Below are positions 1-9,941 of a stretch of 64,000 nucleotides of DNA, one piece after another. A program made the translations under genes and the position numbers. The stretch spans positions 1,116,001-1,180,000 of the forward strand of contig JAUZTG010000020.1 in the NCBI GenBank assembly GCA_030734395.1, read 5' to 3'. The stretch is from Sarocladium kiliense. Taxonomy: Eukaryota > Ascomycota > Sordariomycetes > Hypocreales > Sarocladiaceae. How positions within the stretch are numbered: the stretch's first letter is position 1; the number at the start of each line of letters is the position of its first letter. Below the pieces are notes generated by a model. It made no database searches. It was given only the letters and a program-made list of their open reading frames with translations, and had not been told where the DNA came from.

Positions 1-236
1 CTCCCTTAAATCGTGTCTTGCAGGTTGGTCAGACTTGGGTCTCCCCATTGGCGCCCACCCCCGCGCCCCACACAAGCTTGCGCACGACGTGAATGTCCGC
101 GACGCCGCAGGTGAACGGAAAGTCACATGCGTCCCCTCAACAATCTACCCTCCTCGCTGGAATCGACATCTGCACACGCCCACGTCCCGGTCGATTGCAT
201 TATGCTCCCGAAGTGATATGACAGCAAAGCTCGACC
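1..236 (+). promoter_or_regulatory. VPS34: Upstream region of VPS34
   Basis: This stretch precedes the VPS34 start codon and presumably holds its promoter and 5' leader. I see no strong TATA box. A pyrimidine-rich segment ending in a CAG near the left edge could be a 5'-UTR intron acceptor, but this cannot be decided from the window. Confidence 0.3.
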
Positions 237-3165
237 ATGGCTGAGTACGGCAAGATGGACCCGTTCTCCTTCGCGGGCTCCAAGGATGTCGACCACCCCG
301 TGAGCATCCGCATGTACGACAATACCCTATCGCGTCCATCGAACGCGCTGGAAATGCTAATACGCAGGGGAACAGTATAGATCTCGAAGGAGACGAGCCG
401 CCGCTGAAAGCATCTACCTTATTCAAACGTCCAGATTTGCGCCATATCGGTAGCAACACGAGGTCCGTAGCGACACAACTCAAACTGAGGCGATTGCGCG
501 CTGACGAGACATAGCCCACACTCCGATCTCTATGTCACAGTACAAGTATGGGCAGGCTCAAAGCCCTTGACTGTGCCTGTGCAGACCGCATATAAGCCAT
601 TTCGATCTGAACGAAGGTCAGCAATGTCCCTGTTCAGGGTCCTTGTCCCGGAGTGGTGGCTAATTTTGAATCAGATGGAACGAATGGCTGCACCTCCCCA
701 TCGACTACAATTGCCTTCCAGCCGATGCGAGTATTGCGATCACGATATGGGATCTTTCACCGACCGGCGGGGCCAACGCTATCGGACACGCCATTCCCTT
801 CGGCGGCACCACCTTGCCCATGTTTGACGACGACAATCAGATTCAGAAAGGCCGCCAGAAGTGCCTTATCCACAGACACAAACATGCTGATGGAACAGGT
901 AACACAAAGACGCCAGCTCTCGTGTTATCCAGCAAGCTGGGAAAGAATGCTGCTCGGCGAGGTGAGACACCTGCGATTGATAAGGACACGGAGGAGCTGG
1001 ACAGGATGGAGAAGCTGTTCAAGAAGCATGAGATGGGAGAGATCCCACGTGTGGATTGGCTGGATCAGATGGTGTTTCGAAAATTCGAGAAGAAGGGGCT
1101 CCAGGCGGCGAAGTCGTCAATGAAGATGCAACAACGACAGCAAGCCCTCAATGGGGATGGGCAGAAGCCATCCGAAGACGGTCCTGATGATGGCAGACCG
1201 GGCATATCAACATTCTTACTGAATGTCGAACTACCTCGCTTCGATCTGCCTGTAGTCTTCTCGGACCACGAGTACAAACCACCCCCCATCTCGGCATTCC
1301 AGCCTCTGTCAGCCTCACAAGGTAACCTTGCTCAACGCGAGCCGCAAGTCCAGTTCGGCCCAGGCATCAATGCCATGAGTGATAGTCAAGGCGACTATAG
1401 CGCCCGTCTCATTAGGGTGTACGACCCTGAAGTCGGACAGAGAGACAACCCGGCAGAGGCAAAACACAGACGACTCTTCCGAAGCTCCCATCGTCACGGG
1501 ATTTTGGACAAGGACCTAAAGCCTAATGCCAAGGTTCGAGACGAGTTGAATCTCATCATGTCATACCCGCCAACTCACGTGTTGTCGCCTGAGGAGACGG
1601 ATCTGGTGTGGAAGTTCAGATATCACCTGACTCGAGACAAGCGGGCCGTTACAAAGTTCGTCAAGTCCGTCAACTGGGGGGATCAGAGTGAATCAAAACA
1701 AGCTATACAGGTCCTGAGCAGATGGACGGAGATCGACGTTGATGATGCACTGGAGCTACTGGGGCCGTCCTTCTCCAACCCTGGTGTTCGGTCCTATGCT
1801 GTCGACCGGCTGCGCAAATCAGGTGATCAGGAGCTACTGCTCTACCTTTTACAACTGGTACAAGCTCTCAAGTACGAGCATATATCCACTGATTCCGAAC
1901 AAGACAGCACCAAAGACTCATCACTGGCGCGGTTCCTCATTCAAAGAGCCGCAGCCAATTTCATGCTGGGCAACTACTTCCACTGGTATCTTATGGTGGA
2001 GTGTGATGACCACAGCCCAGAACAAGGGCCGGAGAACCAGAGCATCTATCGGAAGGTGGCGTATGAGTACATGGTGGAGCTCGTCAAGCATGAGGATGGC
2101 GCCGAAGACCGAAAGACTTTGCTTCGACAGGCCGAGATGATCGCCATCCTCAGTAAGATCGGGACGGACGTGAAGAACTCTAGTGAGTCTATCGCGAAGA
2201 AGGTCGAGAGGGTGAAACACTTCTTTGCAGACCCGAAGAACGAGCTTCTTGTATTTGATCCGCCGCTGGCCATGCCGCTGGATCCATCGATTCAGGTCAC
2301 TGGTATTGTTCCGGACCAGGTTATGGTGTTCAAGTCATCACTGAACCCTATCAAATGCAGCTTCCGCACTACCTCAGGCGCCATGTATCCGATCATTTTT
2401 AAGATTGGAGACGACTTGCGGCAAGATCAGTTGGTCATTCAGATCATCACCCTCATGGACCAGCTACTGCAGAAAGAAAATCTTGACCTCAAGCTTTCGC
2501 CTTACAAGATCTTGGCTACCAGCACCTCTGCTGGTGCCTCTCAGTTCGTACAGTCTCAAAGCTTGTCAAGTATTGTCAGCAAGTTCAGAAACAATCCCGC
2601 TCTAGCGTACCTCAAGCACCACAACCCAGACGACAGGCAGCCTCTTGGCGTACGACAGGAGGCCCTCGATACTTATGTTCGGTCATGTGCCGGATACTGT
2701 GTCATCACCTACATCCTTGGTGTCGGCGACCGACATCTCGACAACCTACTCCTCGCACCTGATGGGCATTTCTTCCACGCTGATTTTGGATACATCCTTG
2801 GGCGTGACCCCAAACCCTTCGCTCCCGTCATGAAGCTATCCAAGGAGATGGTAGACTGTATGGGTGGTGTACAATCTGAACACTACCGCAACTTTAAGCA
2901 ATACTGCTTCCTGGCATACACGGCGCTACGCAAGTCCTCAAACCTTATCCTCAACCTCTTCAGCCTCATGGTCGACGCCAATATCCCAGACATCCGCTTT
3001 GAACCGGACAAAGCCGTGCTCAAAGTCAGAGAAAGATTCCACCTCGAGCTAAGTGAGGAAGAAGCGATCCTGCATCTTGAAAGGGTCATCGAGGACACCT
3101 TGACAGCGTTTGCGCCGGTGGTCATTGACAAGCTGCACGAGTGGGCACAAGCCTTCAGAGCGTAG
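237..3165 (+). CDS. VPS34: Phosphatidylinositol 3-kinase Vps34 (class III PI3K)
   Basis: The enzyme makes PI3P from phosphatidylinositol on endosomal, vacuolar and autophagosomal membranes, working with Vps15 and Vps30/Atg6. I read four exons (237-313, 376-462, 515-616, 675-3165); phases agree and give 918 residues, normal for the family. The start is the ATG whose product runs into the conserved N-terminal 'DVDHPVSIR' of the C2 domain. Order: C2 domain (about 20-200), PI3K accessory helical domain (about 300-530), lipid kinase domain (about 640-900). Kinase motifs are intact: 'GDDLRQDQ' near 667, catalytic loop 'GDRHLDNLL' near 772, activation-loop 'DFG' near 791. All three introns are short and lie in the first 700 nt, as is common in filamentous fungi. 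The identification is family knowledge plus direct motif reading; I see no defect. Confidence 0.97.
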
Positions 3166-3681
3166 AACAATGGGCGCATGAACTGTTCTCCCTGGAGAGA
3201 TTTCAGGTTGATACCTGACTGAAGTGTGGCTGAGCCATCTTTTAGGTTTATAGGTGCCAATCTTGCGGCTTTTACACACGTGTTAGATCGGTTCGTGCTA
3301 TACAGGCACCAGTTGATTTTTACGGCTTCAAAGCTTATGTTTCTCGTCAAAGCTAAGGCTGAGGGGATGCGAATTTACAATGAGAAAGACAAGCCTAATA
3401 AATACACAGCATTCCCTCATCATGGCAGAGACAAGCGGAAGTCGCAAGAGAGCCTGATAATTTAGGCCAGTGGACTTGTATGGCTTCCTTGATGGTTCCT
3501 TCCGATGCGCATCTCAACCTGAGATGATCTCTGCACACAGCCATACAGTATCCGCCGTGGCAGATCAGCAACAACCTCAACATTCTAACCCCCCTCAGAC
3601 AGACTAGGCTGACGACCATATTATCTGGATGCAACCAGACCAAATACTGAGTCTGTATCGGCGTGGCCCTCAATCCTGGAA
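3166..3681. other. Intergenic, VPS34 3' flank
   Basis: No gene is seen here. It holds the VPS34 3' UTR, with a canonical AATAAA at about 3397-3402 as a candidate polyadenylation signal, and then the upstream region of the proline-rich gene. Confidence 0.4.
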
Positions 3682-4548
3682 ATGGCTCAACCTCCGAGTG
3701 AACAAGGAGACGAACTCCCTACCGAACCCGGCTCGACCACCCCATCGACTATAGCTGGAGACATGCTCCCCGCCTACTTCGACAGCGACGACGATACTCC
3801 CAATCATATTGGCCTGGCTCGCGCAGACGAAGATGTGTTTGATAGAACACATGTCTTCTTCAGCGCTCGGTTGATCATGAATATCCGGGCGAGAGATTGG
3901 GCGTCCTACATGCAAGCCACGCCCCCGAACCAGCGCTCACTCGATGGATTTGAAGTCTACTTTGGACAGCGACTCCTCGCCCGGGAGGCGCAAGCCTTTG
4001 CAAATCAGCAAGAAATCGATTCACAAGTCTCGGGTCTTCCTGGTGGCGGACACGGTGCGCAGGTGAATCAGCATCCTGTTCCCGACGCGATGCAGGATGT
4101 ACAGCCTCAGAGCAACACATCGCAGGCACTGCCTCCCCCCCATGCTGTTCAAGCACCACCGCCTCAAGTACTACAGCCTCATTTACTACATCCCCGTTTA
4201 CTGCCGCCTCAAGTATTACCGCCACATGCACTACCGCCTTATGGACTACCGCCTCAAGCACAACCACCCCAAGTATTCCCGCCTCAAGCATTCCCCCCTT
4301 ACGCATTCCCACCTCGAGCATTCCCACCTCGAGCATTCCCACCTCGAGCATTCCCACCTCGAGCATTCCCGCCTCAAGCACAGCCTGCAGCCCAAAATGC
4401 CCAGCTGGCAGCATACCAGGCCGCCATGGCTCAGCACACGGCCGCGCAACTTGGAATAGAGGTTGTACGAAACCTTGCGGCAGCGGCACAGGCGGCGTAT
4501 ATGATGTCACAAGCAGCAAACAATAGGCGTCCTGATGGTGTGCCTTGA
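3682..4548 (+). CDS. Proline-rich pentapeptide-repeat protein, function unknown
   Basis: A single-exon frame of 288 residues. I do not recognise a domain. The N-terminal third (about 1-130) is acidic then mixed, with a plausible folded or short-linear-motif region ('FDSDDDTPNHIGLARADEDVF', 'NIRARDWASYMQ'). From about residue 150 to 240 the protein is a run of pentapeptides of the form P-P-x-x-[L/F], built on 15-bp DNA units; four nearly identical copies of 'PPRAF' sit near the end. The C-terminus is Ala/Gln-rich. No signal peptide or membrane segment is visible. Normal composition in the unrepeated part and a sensible ATG support a real gene, but the opposite strand is also open across the repeats (3875-4519), as expected of such DNA. 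Probably intrinsically disordered; function not assignable. Confidence 0.6.
   Translation: MAQPPSEQGDELPTEPGSTTPSTIAGDMLPAYFDSDDDTPNHIGLARADEDVFDRTHVFFSARLIMNIRARDWASYMQATPPNQRSLDGFEVYFGQRLLAREAQAFANQQEIDSQVSGLPGGGHGAQVNQHPVPDAMQDVQPQSNTSQALPPPHAVQAPPPQVLQPHLLHPRLLPPQVLPPHALPPYGLPPQAQPPQVFPPQAFPPYAFPPRAFPPRAFPPRAFPPRAFPPQAQPAAQNAQLAAYQAAMAQHTAAQLGIEVVRNLAAAAQAAYMMSQAANNRRPDGVP
4136..4385 (+). repeat. 15-bp coding minisatellite (PPxx[L/F] units)
   Basis: Roughly 17 units of 15 bp encode proline pentapeptides inside the preceding gene. Most units are degenerate, but those at about 4312-4371 are four nearly identical copies of 'cctcgagcattccc' plus one base. The gradient from degenerate to identical copies suggests recent local expansion. 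Confidence 0.85.
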
Positions 4549-4899
4549 ATCAGGGTAAGGTGAGCCGCTGAGGGAGAGCAAATCGTTGTTCAGGCTGACT
4601 GGCGCCAGATGTGGAATCTAGACGTGCATCAGGTTGCGGAGTGAGGTTGGACAAATATTCAATAACACCAACGCGATCGGGCGGGGAAGGGGAAAGGGGG
4701 GATTGGCCAGAGCAGGAGACGACGCTCAGGTGAGGAAAAGGAGAGAAAAGTATTGGAGTTGGTCTAAGAAGAAATGCCTTATTTCAACAATGGCTAGTTG
4801 GATTCTGCATTCTGCTAGAAGGACTTTCATACTGTTCTATCCAGATCGCTGGACTCATTGAGCTGGAGTATCTGATATACATCGCTTCTCTACCCTCCA
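4549..4899. other. Intergenic between convergent genes
   Basis: The 3' flanks of the proline-rich gene and ETR1 meet here. It contains a purine-rich patch near 4680-4760 and no recognisable gene. Confidence 0.4.
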
Positions 4900-6221
4900 T
4901 TATGTATCGCCAAACACAAAGACACCCTTTCCTTTCCTGAAACCTTCAAGGCCTCTCTGAACCGCAGCTTTCAGCGTCTCCTCCTCGGTCTCCCACTCCC
5001 ACGGCACCTCCTCAATCGGCGTATCCTTGAACTTGCCCTCTCGGGTCATGTTGAGGATGTCCTGGATCATGTGTCCTCGTCCAACGGTATCATGTTTGTT
5101 CCAGTTCGTCAACCAGAAACCCTGGAAGCGGATATTCTTGAAGATCATGAGGCCGACGGGGAGCATGACGGGTTGCTTCGACATGCCGCCGTAGGAGATC
5201 ATTGTAGCACTTTCGCCTAGCGAGCGGGCGATGGCGGTGGCTGACTTGCCGCCGACGCAGTTGAGACCGAGGCCAATCTTCTCGCGGCCTTGGCGGGTGA
5301 TCTCAGCAAGGCGGTCGCGCCACTCACGAGAAAGGAACTCTGACTCTGTGATCACGACGTCGGCGCCGAGGGTAGTCAGTTCCTCGCGGAGTGTAGCTGT
5401 CTCTTCTGGCGTTGAACGCTCGCGTACAACGTTGATGCTACGCAGGCCCCATAGACGGCCGAGCTGAATCGCAGCACGTCCAACTCCAGAGTTTGCACCG
5501 TTCTGAATAAACCATTCCCCACTGCCAACCTCGAGGGGTCGCATGGGCAGACCATCCTTGAAACCAGGGGCAGGGCCGTAGCTACGGAGCATACGGTACG
5601 CAGAGCAAGGGTTAATGCTCACGGTAGCAACCTGTGCAGCAGATAAGCCTGTCTTGTCAACCTTGAAGAGCTTATCGGCTTCGGATACAGCGTGAGTGCG
5701 CCATGTGCCGAATTGTGTAGAAGCAGGGATGACCCAGTCGCCCTTCTCGAGATCGGAGGAGCCTGGGTTCAGGACCTCGAAAACACCTTCGTTTCCGGGC
5801 AGAGCTGAGGGTTCGGGGGTTCCGATCAAGGAGGTGAATTCAGGCTTGACGCCGTAGGTGCCCTGAATGGTGTTGATATCGGCGGGATTGATCGGTGAGG
5901 CGAGGGTTCGGAGGAGGACGGCCGAGGAAGCGAGCGATGGGGAGATGGAGTGTGTGTGAAGTCTGTACGTGATTTCATTAGCACAACATCTCGAAATACC
6001 ACTAGCACTGCGCAAAATCTCGAAGAAGGGACTTACTTGAGCACGTCTGCAGGCTCGCCTGTCTTGGTGTAGACAAGGGCCTTTGCCTGCGTATACCCAT
6101 ACGGACCAGACTTCGCGCGCGTTTGCACAAGCGAAGCTCCAGCGCGGGCCGGGAGCCTCACAGCCGGACGCGCAGACGTCTTGGCCAGACTCCTGATGCT
6201 GCAGACTGTGCGGTTTGCCAT
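4900..6221 (-). CDS. ETR1: Mitochondrial trans-2-enoyl-CoA/ACP reductase
   Basis: This is the NADPH-dependent last reductase of mitochondrial type II fatty-acid synthesis, needed for lipoate supply and respiration. Two exons (6221-6037 and 5962-4900) joined across a 74-nt intron give 415 residues, typical for Etr1/MECR. The N-terminus is Arg/Ala/Ser-rich with no acids in the first 40 residues, a mitochondrial presequence. The start is 'MANRTVCSI'; an upstream frame extension to 6306 reads through intron sequence and is discarded. Family marks: 'ALVYTKTGEPADVLK' at the mature N-terminus, the active-site tyrosine in 'NTIQGTYGVKP' (about residue 98), 'NEGVFEV', the nucleotide-binding 'NGANSGVGRAAIQLG', and 'NCVGGKSAT'. 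It belongs to the MDR superfamily without catalytic zinc. It is divergent from the acetylglutamate-kinase gene; both products are mitochondrial. Confidence 0.95.
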
Positions 6222-6815
6222 TGTGGGTGAGGGGGTTGGTCGACCACTTTGACAAATTGGAGGGGGATTGGATGGTGAGGTTGTAGAGAGAGGGTGGTTT
6301 TGTCACACAGTAGTTGAAGTTCCCGGCAGAGGTTTGGGGAGAGTGACGTATGGAGCTTGTGTCGCCCGTCGGTCCAGCTCGGCTCAGCGGCTGTGGTGGG
6401 GCAATTGCACCTTATCAGTAGAGAATCTGGTGCGAGGCCTGGATTGACTGGAGCATTGCAGAAAGCCAAGAATGGGTATGTACCGTCTGTGATCACATGT
6501 CGCTGCCAGGCTTCATTGAGGGGACCCGAATAGAGTCACTTTTGGGTGGAAATGCTGATACTTGCAGTAAGGCAGCCTGTCAGTGCTAACAGTCGTAGCT
6601 ATAGTTGGCCCTGTTCACATTTAACTAACCTTGATGCTGTTGGTGACACTCCGCTTGGTATGGAGTAGTACCCCATGCAAATACCGTGACAGCCCAGGGC
6701 CCCGATGCCGGCCTTAGTCGCTGAGTCCCTCTTTTTTTCCCACTCATCACCGCCTCGACCACCACAACCACCTAGCCATCCATTGATCCTCGCCCACCGC
6801 AGAGTCAATTGCGAA
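6222..6815. promoter_or_regulatory. Divergent promoter, ETR1 / acetylglutamate kinase
   Basis: About 590 bp separate the two start codons and must hold both promoters. The part next to the kinase gene is CT-rich with a run of T at about 6731, typical of fungal leaders. An in-frame ATG at 6705 would add 37 residues to the kinase; it is considered upstream of the true start because the downstream ATG opens directly into a presequence. Confidence 0.4.
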
Positions 6816-8345
6816 ATGTTGCCTACCGCTGCTGCGGCCTTGCGGCCCAGCGCCCGTCTGGCTGCTTCCCGAGCCCTTTCTCGCACTTCTGCGTCCGCAC
6901 CGACCTCAGCGCGATGCCTCAACCAAGCCCTGTCGAACCGATCCGAGGGCGCTCGTGCTCTCTCGACCACCCATGCCCTCGCCGCTGTTTCCTCGCCGCC
7001 CATGGATATGACCCGCGAGATTGTGGCTCAGGCTGTTAGCAGCATCGGTAGCAAGCGCGAGGCCAACCAGTATCTCAAGCTGTTCACCGAGGTGTCCCCC
7101 CAGCAGCAGTTCGCCGTTATCAAGGTGGGAGGTGCCATTCTTCACGAGCATTTGGATGAGCTCTGCAGGAGTCTTCTATTTCTCTACAAGCTTGGTCTAT
7201 ACCCAGTCGTCGTTCACGGAGGTGGCCCGCAGCTGAATCGCTATCTGGAGGCTGCCGGTGTGGAGCCGCAATTCGAGGAGGGCATCAGAGTCACTGATGC
7301 GAAGACCCTGGGCATTGCACGAAAGCTCTTCTTGGAAGAGAATGCACGCCTCATCAACCGCCTTGACTCTCTGGGTGTCGCAACACGCTCTATCCAGGGT
7401 GCTTTCAAGGCCACCTACCTCGACAAGGAGAAGTGGCAGTACGTCGGCAAGATTATTGACGTCCAGAAGGAGGCAATTGAGAGCAGCATTTCAGCTGGAT
7501 ACGTGCCTGTTCTTACCTCAATGGCCGAGGGAGAGGACGGCCATCTCTTGAACGTCAATGCAGATGTCGCTGCCGCTGAGCTTGCGCGTGCCCTCAACCC
7601 CTTGAAGGTTGTCTACCTCTCCGAGAAGGGTGCCCTTTTCGATGGAGCAGGCAAGAGGATCTCACAAATTAACCTTGATGAGGAATTCGACGATCTGATG
7701 TCGCAGCCTTGGTGCCGCTACGGAACTCGCCTGAAGATCAAGGAGATCAAGGAATTGTTGGACGATCTGCCGCACAGCTCCAGTGTGGCTATCATCCACC
7801 CCAGTGACCTCCAGAAGGAGCTCTTCACAGACTCTGGTGCTGGCACACTCATCCGCAGGGGAAGCTCCATCCAGAAGGCTACCTCGATTCGCGAGTTCGG
7901 TGACATCGAGAAGCTGAAGGAGACCTTAGCCCGGAACATCCAAGGTGCTGAGTCTGTGGCTGTTGTAGATCAATTCGTCAACACCCTCAAGGAGAAGGAG
8001 TTCACCGCCTACTACGATGACTCTATGCAGTGTTTGGCGATTGTTCTCCCCAAGGGCAATGACCAGCCCGTGGCTACCCTGATCGCTCTTACTACCACCA
8101 AGTCTGGCTGGCTGAGCAATGTTACAGAGAACGTCTTCAATGCCATCAAGAAGGATCACTCCACCTTGGTCTGGACCGTTAGCCAGGAGGATGAGCACTT
8201 GACCTGGTTCTTTGAGAAGTCCGAAGGTACTTTGCGCGAGAAGGGCAGGGTTCTCTTTTCCTATGGTTGTGACCTGCGGTCTGAGGCTCTCAATGGTGTT
8301 TATGAGGACTTTGTGTCTGGCGGACGAGCCATGCTCAGTGAATAG
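6816..8345 (+). CDS. ARG5,6: Acetylglutamate kinase-NAT protein (ARG5,6 N-terminal half only)
   Basis: Acetylglutamate kinase phosphorylates N-acetylglutamate in mitochondrial ornithine/arginine synthesis. A single exon encodes 509 residues: an Ala/Arg/Ser-rich mitochondrial presequence (about 1-60), a full amino-acid kinase domain (about 95-330: 'FAVIKVGGAIL', 'VVVHGGGPQLN', 'LNVNADVAAAELA', 'LFTDSGAGTLIRRG') and a DUF619/NAT domain (about 350-500: 'WLSNVTENVFNAIKKD', 'WFFEKSEGTLREKG', 'GRVLFSYG'). In typical fungal ARG5,6 / arg-6 a linker and an acetylglutamyl-phosphate reductase (AGPR) of about 350 residues follow; here the frame ends with TAG straight after the NAT domain, and the next 130 bases in all frames show no AGPR. 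So either this species carries the kinase as a separate protein, or this is a paralogue of a full-length gene elsewhere. Start chosen at 6816. The kinase residues look intact. Confidence 0.88.
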   Translation: MLPTAAAALRPSARLAASRALSRTSASAPTSARCLNQALSNRSEGARALSTTHALAAVSSPPMDMTREIVAQAVSSIGSKREANQYLKLFTEVSPQQQFAVIKVGGAILHEHLDELCRSLLFLYKLGLYPVVVHGGGPQLNRYLEAAGVEPQFEEGIRVTDAKTLGIARKLFLEENARLINRLDSLGVATRSIQGAFKATYLDKEKWQYVGKIIDVQKEAIESSISAGYVPVLTSMAEGEDGHLLNVNADVAAAELARALNPLKVVYLSEKGALFDGAGKRISQINLDEEFDDLMSQPWCRYGTRLKIKEIKELLDDLPHSSSVAIIHPSDLQKELFTDSGAGTLIRRGSSIQKATSIREFGDIEKLKETLARNIQGAESVAVVDQFVNTLKEKEFTAYYDDSMQCLAIVLPKGNDQPVATLIALTTTKSGWLSNVTENVFNAIKKDHSTLVWTVSQEDEHLTWFFEKSEGTLREKGRVLFSYGCDLRSEALNGVYEDFVSGGRAMLSE

Positions 8346-8478
8346 GTGTTAGATACTAATGGAGTTGGCGGGGAATAAAAGATTGTTTTGTGATAAGGAC
8401 ATATGAACCCGAATTCTCAACAAAGCTCACACATGTGAGTGATGCGAATGATCTATGCGACAGATCTAATCTCGTTCA

Positions 8479-9566
8479 CTAGAGATGCTTCATGCAGCCA
8501 GGCACCACGGTGTCAAGCTCCTGCACAATGGCAGCCCAGATCTTTTGATAGTCCTTCTCCGCTTCCTCGCCTGCCCAAGTTGGCGTATAGGAGCTATTTG
8601 AACTCATCAGCAACCGCAGCACAATGGATTGAAAGATCGAGTCTGCTCACTCTTCCTTGATCTCGCAGTCTGCGATGAGCTTGCCGTGGCTCTCCATCCC
8701 AGCGACAGCAGCAAACAGCAGTGTACGACTTCCCACTTCGGCCGTTCGCCCACGTTCTTCTCGCATCTTTGCCGCCACCTGTTGGAACTCGGTAGAGGAG
8801 TATCTGCTAAGACCGGTTTTGACGAGTCCCGGGCAGACCATGTTGATGACAACACCAGCACGGGACACGGGTAGCCGTGATGCAAGGTGTCTGACGGCGA
8901 ACATTTCCCACAGCTTTGACAGGATATAGCTAGTGAAACTGTCAGAAAACCTTGGGGAGGAGGAAGATGAACAATCTGGGACTTACAAGCTGAAGAATTC
9001 CATCTGTTCTGTGTCTTCGGCTTTCTTTATTGGTTCGCATCATCCTTGACAGCCTCCCACTGAGACTGGCCACGAAAAGCGGCTGAACTAGTCACGATGG
9101 TCGCATGGGGAGTTGTACCAAGTCTCTTTGCATCTGCAGACATCTTTGGGAGAAGCAGGTCAAGTAAGAGAAAAGTGCTGTAGATGTTGATCGTGAAGGT
9201 TGCAGGATGTCCCTCGGCCATTACATCCCGGCCAATGTTGATCCCTGCGTTCTCGATCAGACCGTCAATGCTCTCAAGTTCCTTTTCCGCCCTTTCTGAG
9301 AAAGCTTTGACCGAGTCATAACTGGCGAGATCTAGCTGCCAGACTTGCGCTATCCCAGACTTGCCTGTGGTCTCCTCGATCTCGGCTTTGGCTTCTTCAC
9401 CGCTGCTGGGGTTGCGAACGGCCAGAATTACAGTTCGAGAACCGAGAGCGACGAGATGTTTGGTTGTCTCGTAGCCGAGGCCAGTATTGGCTCCTGTGAC
9501 AATGAATATTCGTCCAGTACAGTCTTGCTCTGAGAGGAGAAGGGGAAGGTCAATGGGTGAAGACAT
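8479..9566 (-). CDS. Short-chain dehydrogenase/reductase, with a frame break
   Basis: An SDR of the retinol-dehydrogenase-like fungal type. Exon 1 starts at 9566 ('MSSPIDLPLLL') and carries the NAD(P) motif 'TGANTGLGYE', 'ENAGIN' in place of NNAG, and the catalytic serine in 'IVTSSAAF'. An intron (about 8985-8931, gtaagt..ctag) leads to an exon with the catalytic 'YILSK', then an intron near 8645-8590 leads to a last exon ending at 8479. The reading frame breaks between: a TAA at 9029-9027 ends the first frame, and the sequence continuing as 'KKAEDTEQMEFF' into YxxxK is in another frame. One missing base close to 9030 would explain this; no intron of acceptable length does. It may be a young pseudogene or an assembly error. 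Substrate unknown. Confidence 0.7.
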
Positions 9567-9941
9567 GGGTACAGCGCAAGAAAGCAAGTACAAATCGTTA
9601 GAGGTTGAAAGGAAACATGAGAGGCCGGACTCAACAAATATTCCTCTATTTATTCTACCAGTATAACATGTGTGACATCATTAGAACAAAGTGAGGTTTA
9701 TGTCCGTTGTTTTAACGTGGCTTCGTCGGAGATGTGGTTTCCGTTGTATAAATCCGCCGCGAGAGGAATAAGGTTCTCACCACATGAACATCACTTTCGC
9801 TGACGATAGAGATTAAATGACAGAGATACACAAGAACATATGAAGCAAGGGAGATATGTATGTATATATAAGCTATCCAGTATGTACTAGAAGCGCAAAG
9901 ACTCAAGACTCCGCGGATGCAAGATTCCGTGCGTTGCCGTC
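9567..9941. other. Intergenic, AT-rich
   Basis: This holds the SDR promoter and the AA9 3' flank. It is AT-richer than the neighbours, with short TA-rich stretches near 9860-9880; no gene is seen. Confidence 0.35.

Noticed and set aside
3875..4519. Long minus-strand frame opposite the proline-rich repeat
   Set aside because: It is the mirror of a 15-bp repeat without stops on either strand; the plus frame has a sensible N-terminal region and start.
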